Shown here piece after piece: positions 19,501 through 26,712 of a DNA stretch of 64,000 nucleotides. The DNA comes from Alphaproteobacteria bacterium (GTDB taxonomy: Bacteria; Pseudomonadota; Alphaproteobacteria; JAVJRE01): assembly GCA_040218575.1 (NCBI GenBank), contig JAVJRE010000005.1, positions 177,214 to 241,213 on the forward strand. The letters run 5' to 3'. A program made the translations under genes and the position numbers. Within the stretch, counting starts at the first letter, position 1. Each line of letters opens with the position of its first letter. The notes under the pieces are model-generated. The model had not been told where the DNA came from. It ran no database searches and saw only the letters and a program-made list of their open reading frames with translations.

Positions 19501-20019
19501 CGTCAGGGCATCTCCAGTCTCAACCGGGAAGGTCGCGAGCGGCTTCTGGCGTCGTTTGAAACCGTCAACACCCACTTCCAGACCCTCTTTCAGCGCCTGT
19601 TCGGCGGCGGACGGGCCTATCTGGAACTGACCGAGGCGGATGATCCGCTGGAAGCCGGGCTGGAGATCTTCGCCAGCCCGCCGGGCAAGCGGCTGCAACG
19701 GCTCAGCCTGCTGTCAGGCGGCGAACAGGCCCTGACGGCCATTGCCTTGTTGTTTGCGGTGTTCCTGACCAATCCGGCGCCGGTTTGCGTACTGGATGAA
19801 GTGGACGCCCCCCTGGATGATGCGAATGTGGACCGTTTCTGCACCCTTCTTGCGGAAATCGCCCACCAGTCGGCGACCCGGTTCCTGATCATTACCCACC
19901 ACCGCCTGACCATGGCCCGCATGGACCGGCTGTTCGGTGTGACCATGATCGAACGGGGCATTTCACAGCTCGTCAGCGTCGACCTGCAGGGGGTCCGGGA
20001 GCTGCGCGGCGCGGCTTAA
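16546..20019 (+). CDS. smc: Chromosome segregation ATPase SMC
   Basis: The 1157-residue protein organises and condenses the chromosome as a ring with ScpA and ScpB. Walker A is VGPNGCGKSN (about residues 31-40). Two long coiled coils flank a hinge at roughly residues 505-640. The ABC signature LSGGEQALTAIALLFAVF starts at about 1056, and Walker B VCVLDEVDAPLDDA is at about 1083-1096. The start is TTG at 16546: the N terminus IQFSRLRLTGFKSFVDP is the family start and GGGAG lies eight bases upstream. The scpA/scpB genes are not in the window. Confidence 0.96.
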   Translation: MIQFSRLRLTGFKSFVDPTELDILPGLTGIVGPNGCGKSNLVEALRWAMGETSAKKMRGGEMDDVIFGGTANRPPRNLAEVAIHMDNRARTAPASLNDDEELEVVRRIERGQGSLYKVNGRDVRARDIHLMFADLASGPRSTAIVSQGRVSAIIAAKPVERRALLEEAAGITGLHTRRHEAELRLRAAETNLQRLEDVLTTLEAQLQSLKKQARQANRYRTISDQIRRTEAGLLHLRWTAAREAVALAEANMAQAESMVSDRTRFAARAATAVAEAQAVLPGLRQKEAEVAAELHRLVVERDGLEAEEARVVAAIAGLDERLGQIAADTQREQALASDAHSALAALADERQSLAMASEQTEGMRRAAAALCEELTQSVTTREARLSQLSDDLLAVESNEAARRREVEALGERRRQLHDRLSSVTEEHGRLSEEAAGNGAVSAAQAALQDAQMRLDTARAAAEAAEAERALSREAESQARSAAEEMRNACDKLHGERAALEDMVVAMPDSADPRWKPIIDQVDVAPGLEKALGAVLGDDLVAPGDSDAPTHWRALPALDPAPALPASVEPLSDHVRAPALLARRLSQIGLAPDNVTAAMLAPQLLPGQRLVTLDGGVWRWDGFTVAPGTPTAAATRLHQRNRLEKLKGRIGQAESVLAEAEAQYTAAQARDTAAAEAERAARQAMQEAFATRDRARDVHAELDHKLTASRTLLTAVAGTLERLHSELADVEARLDELDNAPVDPAAIVARREEIALVRAGLADCRTAYMEARGNADRLEREAAARLDRFRAMESEEALWRERAAGAAGRLAELATRRHATSDERSRLQAEPRRIAERRGRLAELISAAEIRRRDAGDALATAESTLNRLVAAQRDADSALSQAREDRVRAEADVSRTGQEQRTIEERVAERLECQPEDTLALSGLADDGAQADPDAIETRLNRLLRERENLGAVNLRAQQEAEELDNQISQTHGERDDLVAAIGRLRQGISSLNREGRERLLASFETVNTHFQTLFQRLFGGGRAYLELTEADDPLEAGLEIFASPPGKRLQRLSLLSGGEQALTAIALLFAVFLTNPAPVCVLDEVDAPLDDANVDRFCTLLAEIAHQSATRFLIITHHRLTMARMDRLFGVTMIERGISQLVSVDLQGVRELRGAA

Positions 20020-20073
20020 GCTGACACGCCATTTAGTGTTTTATTTCAAAAGGTTATAGGCCGCCGGCCCGGC

Positions 20074-20102
20074 TTGACACCCCCCGGACCCACCCCTAAG
20101 GT
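20074..20102 (+). promoter_or_regulatory. Putative sigma70-type promoter of the F0 ATP synthase operon
   Basis: A consensus -35 box TTGACA (20074-20079) is followed after 17 bases by TAAGGT (20097-20102). Transcription would start about 50 bases before the atpI ATG at 20159. The strong -35 with a degenerate -10 is common in GC-rich alphaproteobacteria. Confidence 0.55.
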
Positions 20103-20158
20103 GCGCTCGCTTGGCGGTGCAGTGCGGCCGGCAAAGCAACGGCAGGAGCACGGCTTTC

Positions 20159-20527
20159 ATGGTCGAGCGCAAGCTTCCGCCATCCTTGGATGATTTCGAC
20201 CGCAGGCTGGCCACCGCAAGACAGGCCAGAGAAACGGGCGAGCGACGCAGCAGTCCATCGGCCGTGGCGTCGCACAGGCTTCTGGGAATGGCGTGGCGTG
20301 TAGCGATCGAACTGGCCGTGGCGGTGGCGGTCTCTGCCGCGGTTGGTGTGGCGCTTGATCGCTGGCTGGGCACCGCGCCGTGGCTGATGTTGCTGCTTCT
20401 GGTGATGGGCATGGCAGCCGGCGGTGTGAATGCCATGCGGGCCGCGCGCCAGTTGCGGATTGACGTAACCGGGCCCGATGCATCGGACCGGACTGAGAAC
20501 GAAAAAGATCATCCCGGCCGTCCCTAG
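20159..20527 (+). CDS. atpI: ATP synthase protein I (AtpI)
   Basis: This 122-residue protein has a charged N terminus (LPPSLDDFDRRLATARQ) and two membrane segments (about residues 46-62 and 70-90), the AtpI/F0F1-associated layout. AtpI assists assembly of the c-ring or supplies Mg2+, and is not a structural subunit. The ATG at 20159 has GGAG ten bases upstream; an in-frame TTG at 20111 is less likely. It is the first gene of the i-a-c-b'-b cluster and lies 45 bases before atpB. Confidence 0.85.
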   Translation: MVERKLPPSLDDFDRRLATARQARETGERRSSPSAVASHRLLGMAWRVAIELAVAVAVSAAVGVALDRWLGTAPWLMLLLLVMGMAAGGVNAMRAARQLRIDVTGPDASDRTENEKDHPGRP

Positions 20528-20572
20528 GCGGCGGACGGGTTGGGATCAGGGTCGGGGGCACAGGTAAAGCGT

Positions 20573-21334
20573 ATGGCCGAACAATCGCACGGGCCCATGA
20601 CCCAGTTCGAGATCAAGGAGATCATCCCGGTCGAACTGGGTTCCTTTGATCTGTCCTTCACCAATTCCGCGCTGTTTTCCGCTATTGCGGCAAGTGTCGC
20701 CTGCCTGCTGCTGATCGGCGGCATTGGCCGACGCGCCATGGTGCCCGGACGGGTGCAGATGATTGTCGAACTGCTTTACGGGTTTGTCGCCAATATGGTG
20801 CGCGAGACCATCGGCAGCGAGGGGCGTCGCTATTTCCCGTTCGTCTTCACACTGTTCGTCTTTATCCTGCTGGCCAACCTGCTGGGAATGGTGCCCTACA
20901 GCTTCACCGTGACCAGCCACATCGCCGTCACCGGCGCCTTCGCGTTGTTTGTTTTCCTGCTGATGACGGTCATCGGGTTTGGTCGCCACGGCCTGCGATT
21001 CTTCGGCTTTTTTGTACCTTCCGGCGTGCCCGCGCCCCTCTTGCTGCTGGTTGTGCCGATCGAGGTGCTGAGCTATTTCATGCGGCCCATCAGCCATTCG
21101 GTGCGGCTGTTCGCCAACATGCTGGCCGGCCACACCATGCTCAAGGTCTTTGCCGGGTTCATCATTGGCGCGCTCAGCCTGGGCGCCGCCGGCGCCGCGC
21201 CCATCGGGCTGTTCACCATCGCCGGCATTGTCGCGCTGACCGGACTGGAAATCCTGATTGCTTTTCTGCAGGCCTATGTCTTTGCCATCCTGACCTGCAT
21301 CTACATCAATGACGCCGTCCACCTGCATCACTAA
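20573..21334 (+). CDS. atpB: F0F1 ATP synthase subunit a
   Basis: The 253-residue membrane protein forms the proton half-channels next to the c-ring. The essential arginine is in SVRLFANMLAGH, the family signature, and there are five or six hydrophobic segments. GLEILIAFLQAYVFAILTCIYI near the C terminus is also typical. The ATG at 20573 is chosen; an in-frame TTG at 20540 would only add a glycine/serine-rich leader. The next gene is atpE, 48 bases downstream. Confidence 0.96.
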   Translation: MAEQSHGPMTQFEIKEIIPVELGSFDLSFTNSALFSAIAASVACLLLIGGIGRRAMVPGRVQMIVELLYGFVANMVRETIGSEGRRYFPFVFTLFVFILLANLLGMVPYSFTVTSHIAVTGAFALFVFLLMTVIGFGRHGLRFFGFFVPSGVPAPLLLLVVPIEVLSYFMRPISHSVRLFANMLAGHTMLKVFAGFIIGALSLGAAGAAPIGLFTIAGIVALTGLEILIAFLQAYVFAILTCIYINDAVHLHH

Positions 21335-21382
21335 CCTGGGCCGGCCACTGCCGTCCCCTGACCCGTCGAAAGGACAATTCCC

Positions 21383-21610
21383 ATGGAAGCAGACGCCGCA
21401 AAGCTGATCGGCGCCGGACTCGCCGCCATCGCCATGGCCGGTGCCGGTGTCGGTATCGGTAATATCTTCGCCAGCTATATCAGTGGCGCCATGCGCAATC
21501 CGGCCGCGGCTCCGCAAGTCTTTGGCAATGTGATCCTGGGCTTTGCCCTGACCGAAGCCATCGCCCTGTTCGCTCTGGTGATTGCTCTCGTCATTCTGTT
21601 TGTCTTCTAG
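21383..21610 (+). CDS. atpE: F0F1 ATP synthase subunit c
   Basis: The 75-residue proteolipid has two membrane helices joined by a polar loop ([10 protein letters not shown]). The proton-carrying carboxylate is the Glu in [11 protein letters not shown], in the second helix. The first helix carries the [10 protein letters not shown] glycine pattern. A sodium-type QxxET pattern is absent, so proton coupling is expected. AAAGGA lies upstream of the ATG. Confidence 0.97.
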   Translation: MEADAAKLIGAGLAAIAMAGAGVGIGNIFASYISGAMRNPAAAPQVFGNVILGFALTEAIALFALVIALVILFVF

Positions 21611-21663
21611 GAAACCGAGAGCCATGGCCGGCAATCGGCCTGTGAACAGACGCGGGGTCCACA

Positions 21664-22152
21664 ATGCCGCAACTTGATCCAGCCGTGTTCCTGCCCCAGA
21701 TCTTCTGGGCAGCGGTCATTTTTGGCCTGCTCTATCTGGTCATGGCGCGCATCGCCCTGCCCCGGATCGGCATGGTGCTGGAAGATCGGCGCAACCGCAT
21801 CGACGGCGATCTGGACAAGGCGGCGCAGTTGCGCGAAGACGCCGAAGCCGCAATCCACGCCTATGAGCAGTTGCTGGACGAGGCCCGCGCCAAGGCCCAG
21901 GCAAAGATCGCCCAGGCCATGGAACAGGCCACAGCCGAGGCCACCCGGCGCCAGCATGCCCTGGGCGAAAAACTGGCCGAGGAAACAGCCGCGGCGGAAG
22001 CCCGCATCGCCGCGGCGCGCCACGCCGCCATGAGCGAAATCCGCTCCGTCGCCGTCGGCATTGCCCAGGATGTGGTGCAGCGTCTGGGGGGGGCTACGCC
22101 ATCAGATGACGACGCCCGGCGGGCCGTTGCCCAGGCGGCGGGCGGGGTCTGA
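21664..22152 (+). CDS. atpG: F0F1 ATP synthase subunit b'
   Basis: The 162-residue peripheral stalk subunit has one N-terminal membrane helix (FWAAVIFGLLYLVMARIALP) followed by a long alanine/glutamate-rich helix. It is the first of two diverged b-type subunits in tandem. A b'/b pair is typical of alphaproteobacteria and photosynthetic organisms. Its stop is five bases before the atpF ATG. Confidence 0.92.
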   Translation: MPQLDPAVFLPQIFWAAVIFGLLYLVMARIALPRIGMVLEDRRNRIDGDLDKAAQLREDAEAAIHAYEQLLDEARAKAQAKIAQAMEQATAEATRRQHALGEKLAEETAAAEARIAAARHAAMSEIRSVAVGIAQDVVQRLGGATPSDDDARRAVAQAAGGV

Positions 22153-22157
22153 GCACC

Positions 22158-22655
22158 ATGGACGCCCTGCTGCACGACACCTCATTCTGGGTCGCCATCG
22201 GCTTTGTCATCTTCCTGCTGATTGTCTGGCGACCGGGAAAGAGGGCCATTCTCGGCTTCCTTGACACCCGGACGGCAGCCATCCGCAGCGAGATCGACAA
22301 CGCCCGCAAACTGCGCGAGGAAGCCCAGCATGCCCTGGCGGAATATCAGCGCCGGCAGCACGATGCGGCGCGCGAGGCGGAGACCATTGTCGCTCAGGCC
22401 GCTGAAGAGGCCGGCCGCCTGCAGGAGCGCCTGACCCGCCAGATGGAAGACAGCCTGGCCCGACGGGAGGCGCAGGCCAGGGACCGCATCGCCCAGGCCG
22501 AAGACGCAGCGCGCCAGCATGTTCGTGCGGCCGCCATTGATTTGGCGGTGGATGCCGCCCGCACGCTGCTGGCGGCAGAAGCCGCCGCGCAGCTTGACCG
22601 GAGCCTGGTCCGCGAGACCATCAGCCAGCTGCCGGACCGGGTCACGGCGGCCTGA
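22158..22655 (+). CDS. atpF: F0F1 ATP synthase subunit b
   Basis: The 165-residue peripheral stalk subunit has an N-terminal membrane anchor (FWVAIGFVIFLLIVWRPGKR) and a charged helix that would pair with subunit b'. It is the last gene of the F0 cluster. The F1 genes (delta, alpha, gamma, beta, epsilon) do not follow, which is the usual split arrangement in alphaproteobacteria. It converges with a lipoprotein gene. Confidence 0.94.
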   Translation: MDALLHDTSFWVAIGFVIFLLIVWRPGKRAILGFLDTRTAAIRSEIDNARKLREEAQHALAEYQRRQHDAAREAETIVAQAAEEAGRLQERLTRQMEDSLARREAQARDRIAQAEDAARQHVRAAAIDLAVDAARTLLAAEAAAQLDRSLVRETISQLPDRVTAA

Positions 22656-22752
22656 CCGGGTAGCTTGACCGGGTGGGCTGAGTTGGGCGCCTGGCTCGCG
22701 GTGTAGCGGTCACTCCGGGCTACCGGGCGGCGGCGATCCTGCCACCGGGCCC

Positions 22753-23280
22753 TCAGCCGCCGCGCAACCGGTTGTATTCGAGCTGCTCCGGCGTCAACTG
22801 AAATCCGATCAGGACAGAGAGCTGGCCGGCGGTCGACAGGTCGGCCAGGGGAATGATCTGCTCCAGCTCTTCTACGGCTGTCATCACGTTGGATTCGCCG
22901 AACGTTACCTCGCTCTCAAACACCGCCTTGTTGAGCAGGGTGCCGTCCTTGCGGACCACGGCAACGAAATAGGAAAATGACGCCGGCGCACCGGTGTGGG
23001 CCGGCCCCTTTTCCAGGCCGATCCGCGCCGTCATGTCCAGGACCAGGCGGCCCTCACTGGCCTGGGTGACACAGTTGCCGGAAAAATTGCGCATCTGGCC
23101 CAGCAGCACCGCATCGGTCAGATCCGGCCCACCGCCCACCGTAAAAAGAACCAGAGTCCCAGCATCCGGTACGATCAGCACGTCCGGACAGACAACGTCC
23201 TCTGATGCCTTTCCGGTCAGCGGCAGGTTGGAGCAGGCTGTCAGGATTGCGGCGGCCAGCCCCAGAAGGACCATCCGCAT
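22753..23280 (-). CDS. Conserved lipoprotein of unknown function
   Basis: The 175-residue protein has a short lipoprotein signal ending in the lipobox ILTAC (MRMVLLGLAAAILTAC), so it is predicted to be lipidated and exported. The mature part has repeated hydrophobic strands (TLVLFTVGGGPDLT, FSYFVAVVRKDG) suggesting a beta-rich fold. I do not recognise a named family, though I recall similar hypothetical proteins from Rhodospirillales. I chose the ATG at 23280; a GTG at 23310 is in frame but puts ten extra residues before the signal. It lies just downstream of the CDGSH gene. Confidence 0.72.
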   Translation of the reverse strand: MRMVLLGLAAAILTACSNLPLTGKASEDVVCPDVLIVPDAGTLVLFTVGGGPDLTDAVLLGQMRNFSGNCVTQASEGRLVLDMTARIGLEKGPAHTGAPASFSYFVAVVRKDGTLLNKAVFESEVTFGESNVMTAVEELEQIIPLADLSTAGQLSVLIGFQLTPEQLEYNRLRGG

Positions 23281-23313
23281 GGGCCGCCGCCCTGTCCCAG
23301 ATGCCGCCACCGG

Positions 23314-23562
23314 TCAGGCCGCCGGCAGGGTGTTGTGGCTGCCGTCGCACAGTGGCTGGTTCGCGGTGCGCTTACAGCCGCAGAAATACAGGGTCTTGTC
23401 GTCCTTGGCCTCATAGGGCAGCGGTGTAAACGCCGTTCCGGCATGGGAGCCATCACAGAACGGCTGCTTGGTGCTGCGGCCGCAGCGGCACCAGAAATAG
23501 CGCTGACCGGCCTGAACCGGCACAGCATAGGGGCCGCGCTGAGCGATGACGGGATCGGACAT
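23314..23562 (-). CDS. Double CDGSH-type iron-sulfur protein
   Basis: The 82-residue protein contains two zinc-finger CDGSH motifs, CRCGRSTKQPFCDGSH and CGCKRTANQPLCDGSH. Each provides three Cys and one His for a 2Fe-2S cluster, as in the mitoNEET-type family. The function in bacteria is largely unknown; redox sensing or cluster transfer is inferred from relatives. The lipoprotein gene follows within about 35 bases, so the two probably form an operon. It is divergent from ispH, whose product also needs an Fe-S cluster. Confidence 0.9.
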   Translation of the reverse strand: MSDPVIAQRGPYAVPVQAGQRYFWCRCGRSTKQPFCDGSHAGTAFTPLPYEAKDDKTLYFCGCKRTANQPLCDGSHNTLPAA

Positions 23563-23705
23563 GGCTGCTTTCGTCCTTCGGGGGCTTGGGTTAGCTTGCT
23601 CGGTGACCGAACCGGCCTGCAGGTCAGTCTAGAAAGGCCGCCCGCCCCCTACAAGCCGAGGCGCGTCCGGCCCGTGGCGCCACCTGGACCCAAATCACCG
23701 CCGGC

Positions 23706-24650
23706 ATGATCCGACCATCCCTGACCATTCATCTGGCCGCTCCGCGCGGCTTCTGCGCCGGCGTGGACCGCGCCATCCAGATCGTCGAACGGGCGCTGGA
23801 GCGTTATGGCCCGCCGGTCTATGTGCGCCACGAAATTGTCCACAACCGCGCCGTCGTCGATGCCCTGGCGGCCAAGGGGGCGGTGTTCGTCGACGAACTG
23901 GACGAGGTGCCGGATGGTGACGCACCGGTGGTCTTTTCCGCCCATGGCGTACCCAAGGCCGTGCCCGCCGAAGCGCAACGACGCAAGATATTCTATCTTG
24001 ACGCCACCTGCCCGCTGGTCAGCAAGGTCCACCGCGAAGCAGAGCACCACCATGCGGCCGGTCGTCATGTGATCCTGGTTGGTCATGACGGCCATCCTGA
24101 AGTGGTCGGTACGACCGGCCAGTTGCCACCGGGTGCGGTCACCCTGGTGGACAGCGTGGCGGCAGCGGAGACCGTTGCGGTGCCGGACCCTGAGGCCGTC
24201 GCCTATGCGACCCAGACCACCCTGTCGGTGGACGACACAGCGGACATTGTCGCCGTTCTGCACCGGCGCTTTCCGGCAATCACCGGGCCGCGCCGTGAAG
24301 ACATTTGCTACGCCACCACCAACCGCCAGGAGGCGGTGAAGGCGATTGCCGGACGGGCCCAGGCCATAGCTGTCATCGGCGCCGGCAACTCATCCAATTC
24401 CGTGCGCCTGGTAGAGGTGGCCCGGCGTGCTGGTGCCGATGCCTTCCTGGTGCCGCGCGCCGCCGATATGCCCTGGTCGCGACTTGACGGCGTGACCATA
24501 CTTGGCGTTACTGCCGGCGCCTCGGCGCCGGAATGGCTTGTCAGCGAGCTGCTTGCCGCCTGCCGCGAGCGCTATGCGGTCACGGTAGAAGAGGTCACGG
24601 TCCGCCGCGAGGACGTGCACTTCAGGCTGCCGCGCGCGTTGGCTGACTGA
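23706..24650 (+). CDS. ispH: 4-hydroxy-3-methylbut-2-enyl diphosphate reductase (IspH)
   Basis: This is the last enzyme of the MEP pathway, making IPP and DMAPP through a 4Fe-4S cluster. The cluster cysteines are in [25 protein letters not shown] and [10 protein letters not shown]; the catalytic Glu/Thr regions are also as expected. Length is 314 residues. The order ispH-thrB-rnhA on the plus strand is common in alphaproteobacteria as I recall. The kinase of the same pathway (ispE) is near the start of the window. Confidence 0.97.
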   Translation: MIRPSLTIHLAAPRGFCAGVDRAIQIVERALERYGPPVYVRHEIVHNRAVVDALAAKGAVFVDELDEVPDGDAPVVFSAHGVPKAVPAEAQRRKIFYLDATCPLVSKVHREAEHHHAAGRHVILVGHDGHPEVVGTTGQLPPGAVTLVDSVAAAETVAVPDPEAVAYATQTTLSVDDTADIVAVLHRRFPAITGPRREDICYATTNRQEAVKAIAGRAQAIAVIGAGNSSNSVRLVEVARRAGADAFLVPRAADMPWSRLDGVTILGVTAGASAPEWLVSELLAACRERYAVTVEEVTVRREDVHFRLPRALAD

Positions 24651-24664
24651 ACCGGATCGGCGAC

Positions 24665-25624
24665 GTGGCCGTTTATACCGAAGTCACTGACGATGCCCTG
24701 GCGGCTTTTCTGCGCGACTATGCCCTGGGCGGGGCGGTCGCCTTCAAGGGCATCGCGGAAGGTGTGGAAAACTCCAACTATCTGCTGCAAACCGACCGCG
24801 GCAGCTACATCCTCACCCTCTACGAGAAACGGGTGCGTCAATCCGATCTGCCCTACTTCCTTTCTCTGATGGACCATCTCGCGGAACAGGGCTTTGCCTG
24901 CCCGACTCCGGTACACGGTCGCGATGGCCAGGCCCTGCGCACACTTGCCGGGCGGCCGGCGGCGATCGTCACTTTCCTGCCCGGTGTGTGGCCACGATCC
25001 ATCGACTGCGGCCATTGTGCGGAAGTGGGCGCCGCCGTCGCGCGCCTGCACCAGGCGGGCGCGGGTTTCACCATGCAACGACCCAACGACCTGTCTCTCG
25101 CCGGCTGGGCCGATCTGGCCGCGGCCTGCGCCGCCGGCGCCGATACGGTGCGGCCGGGCCTCGCCCGGATGATCGACGACGAACTCTCATGGCTGTCGCA
25201 ACACTGGCCGGCCGACCTGCCGGCTGGTGTCATTCACGCCGACCTGTTCCCCGACAATGTTTTCTTTCTCGATGGCCGGATATCCGGCGTGATCGATTTC
25301 TACTTCGCCTGCAACGACTTCCTGGCCTATGACCTGGCCATTTGCCTCAATGCCTGGTGCTTTAACGCCGACCATCAATTTGTCGCCGGGCGGGCGCGCC
25401 GGCTTATGCACGCTTATGGCGCGGTGCGCCCGCTGAGCGAGGCCGAGACGGCCGCCATGCCGGTGCTGGCCCGCGGCAGCGCCCTGCGGTTTTTGCTGAC
25501 GCGTCTGTTCGACTGGCTGAATCACGCGCCCGGCGCCTTCGTCCAGCCCAAGGACCCGCTCGACTATGTGGCCCGGCTGGCATTCCATCAGACAGTCGCC
25601 GGCCCGGACGCCTACGGCCTGTGA
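24665..25624 (+). CDS. thrB: Homoserine kinase, APH-fold type
   Basis: This 319-residue enzyme phosphorylates homoserine for threonine synthesis. It belongs to the aminoglycoside-kinase-like ThrB class found in alpha- and gammaproteobacteria, not the GHMP class. Visible motifs are [12 protein letters not shown] near the N terminus, [13 protein letters not shown] (catalytic Asp and Asn) and [18 protein letters not shown] (metal-binding Asp). The start is GTG at 24665. Its stop overlaps the rnhA GTG by four bases. The next enzyme, ThrC, is encoded at 31.6-33.0 kb. Confidence 0.95.
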   Translation: MAVYTEVTDDALAAFLRDYALGGAVAFKGIAEGVENSNYLLQTDRGSYILTLYEKRVRQSDLPYFLSLMDHLAEQGFACPTPVHGRDGQALRTLAGRPAAIVTFLPGVWPRSIDCGHCAEVGAAVARLHQAGAGFTMQRPNDLSLAGWADLAAACAAGADTVRPGLARMIDDELSWLSQHWPADLPAGVIHADLFPDNVFFLDGRISGVIDFYFACNDFLAYDLAICLNAWCFNADHQFVAGRARRLMHAYGAVRPLSEAETAAMPVLARGSALRFLLTRLFDWLNHAPGAFVQPKDPLDYVARLAFHQTVAGPDAYGL

Positions 25625-26133
25625 CCACCGATCAACCTGACACTGACGGCGCGCCGGCCGGCGTCGTGCATGTGTTCACCGATGGGGCGTGCAGCGGCAA
25701 TCCCGGACCCGGTGGGTGGGGTGCCATCCTCCGTTGGAACTCTCATGAACGCGAGATGTCCGGCGGCGAGACCGCGACCACCAACAATCGCATGGAGATG
25801 ATGGCGGCCATTGTGGCGCTTGAGACTCTGAGCCGGCCGGTGACGGTTGTGATCCACACCGACAGCACCTATCTGCGCGACGGCATGACAAAATGGCTTA
25901 CCGGCTGGAAGCGCAATGGCTGGCGCACAGCGTCGCGCCAGCCCGTGCGCAATCGCGACCTGTGGGAGCGTCTGGAGCAGGCCATAGCCCATCACACGGT
26001 GACCTGGCGCTGGGTCCGTGGCCACACCGGCCATCCCGAGAACGAGCGGGCGGACGCTCTGGCCCGCGCCGCTATTCTCTGGCCGGAGTCCCCGGCCACA
26101 ACCTCCGCCGGGTCCGGCGATCAGGGCGACTAA
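25621..26133 (+). CDS. rnhA: Ribonuclease HI
   Basis: RNase HI degrades the RNA strand of RNA-DNA hybrids. The 170-residue protein carries the catalytic acids in [16 protein letters not shown] (Asp), [10 protein letters not shown] (Glu), [11 protein letters not shown] (Asp) and ENERADALA (Asp), plus the flexible WVRGHTGH loop histidine. The GTG start at 25621 overlaps the thrB stop (GTGA). The TAA stop shares bases with the stop of the convergent peroxiredoxin gene (26130-26133). Confidence 0.96.
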   Translation: MTTDQPDTDGAPAGVVHVFTDGACSGNPGPGGWGAILRWNSHEREMSGGETATTNNRMEMMAAIVALETLSRPVTVVIHTDSTYLRDGMTKWLTGWKRNGWRTASRQPVRNRDLWERLEQAIAHHTVTWRWVRGHTGHPENERADALARAAILWPESPATTSAGSGDQGD

Positions 26134-26612
26134 AGCGCTCGCAGCACCGCTTCTGCGCTGGACGCCTCGAAGGTACCGGGTGCATCAACCGCCAGATGGG
26201 TCACCTTGCCACCGTCGACGATCATGGCAAATCGTTGCGCCCGTTGCCCCATGCCGAAGCCGCTGGCATCCGCCGCCAGGCCCAGAGCGCGGGCCAGATC
26301 GGCATTGCCATCGGCAACCATCTCCACTTTGCCGTCGGCCTGATGGGCGCGACCCCACGCATCCATAACGAAAGCATCATTGACGGACATACAGATCACG
26401 TGGTCAACGCCCCTGGCCTTCAGGGCGTCGGCCTGGGCAACGAAACCCGGAAGATGACGGTTGGAGCAGGTCGGCGTAAAGGCTCCCGGTACGGCAAACA
26501 GAACAGACTTGCCCGGTCCCAGCAGGTCTTTGACCGAAACCGCTTCGGGCCGGCCATCGGCGCCCATGCGGCGCACGGTCACGTCGGGAACAGACTCGCC
26601 AAGCTTGATCAT
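26130..26612 (-). CDS. Peroxiredoxin (Prx5/AhpE-like, redoxin fold)
   Basis: The 160-residue protein reduces hydroperoxides. The peroxidatic cysteine is in [16 protein letters not shown] (about C48), the Prx5 signature. A second cysteine (ICMSVND) may act in resolution, or glutathione may serve. There is no signal peptide, so it is cytoplasmic. The ATG at 26612 begins with [10 protein letters not shown], the family start. It is about 100 bases downstream of the DsbD-type gene on the same strand. Confidence 0.93.
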   Translation of the reverse strand: MIKLGESVPDVTVRRMGADGRPEAVSVKDLLGPGKSVLFAVPGAFTPTCSNRHLPGFVAQADALKARGVDHVICMSVNDAFVMDAWGRAHQADGKVEMVADGNADLARALGLAADASGFGMGQRAQRFAMIVDGGKVTHLAVDAPGTFEASSAEAVLRAL

Positions 26613-26712
26613 TCGGCCACTCCCTGGATAGCAGCCGGGCGTGCCGGCCATTGATGGACATCAGGAAGATAGATCGTGCCGCGCCATCGTCCAGTAGGGA
26701 CGAAAAATACTC

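Noticed and set aside
17653-19698. A 681-codon open frame on the minus strand inside smc.
   Set aside because: It is fully antisense to a clear SMC protein, has the odd composition of a GC-rich shadow frame and no recognisable domain.
26688-26702. A terminator after dsbD (CGTCC-AGTAG-GGACG with an A/T run).
   Set aside because: For the minus strand the T run precedes the stem, so the order is wrong for a rho-independent terminator.
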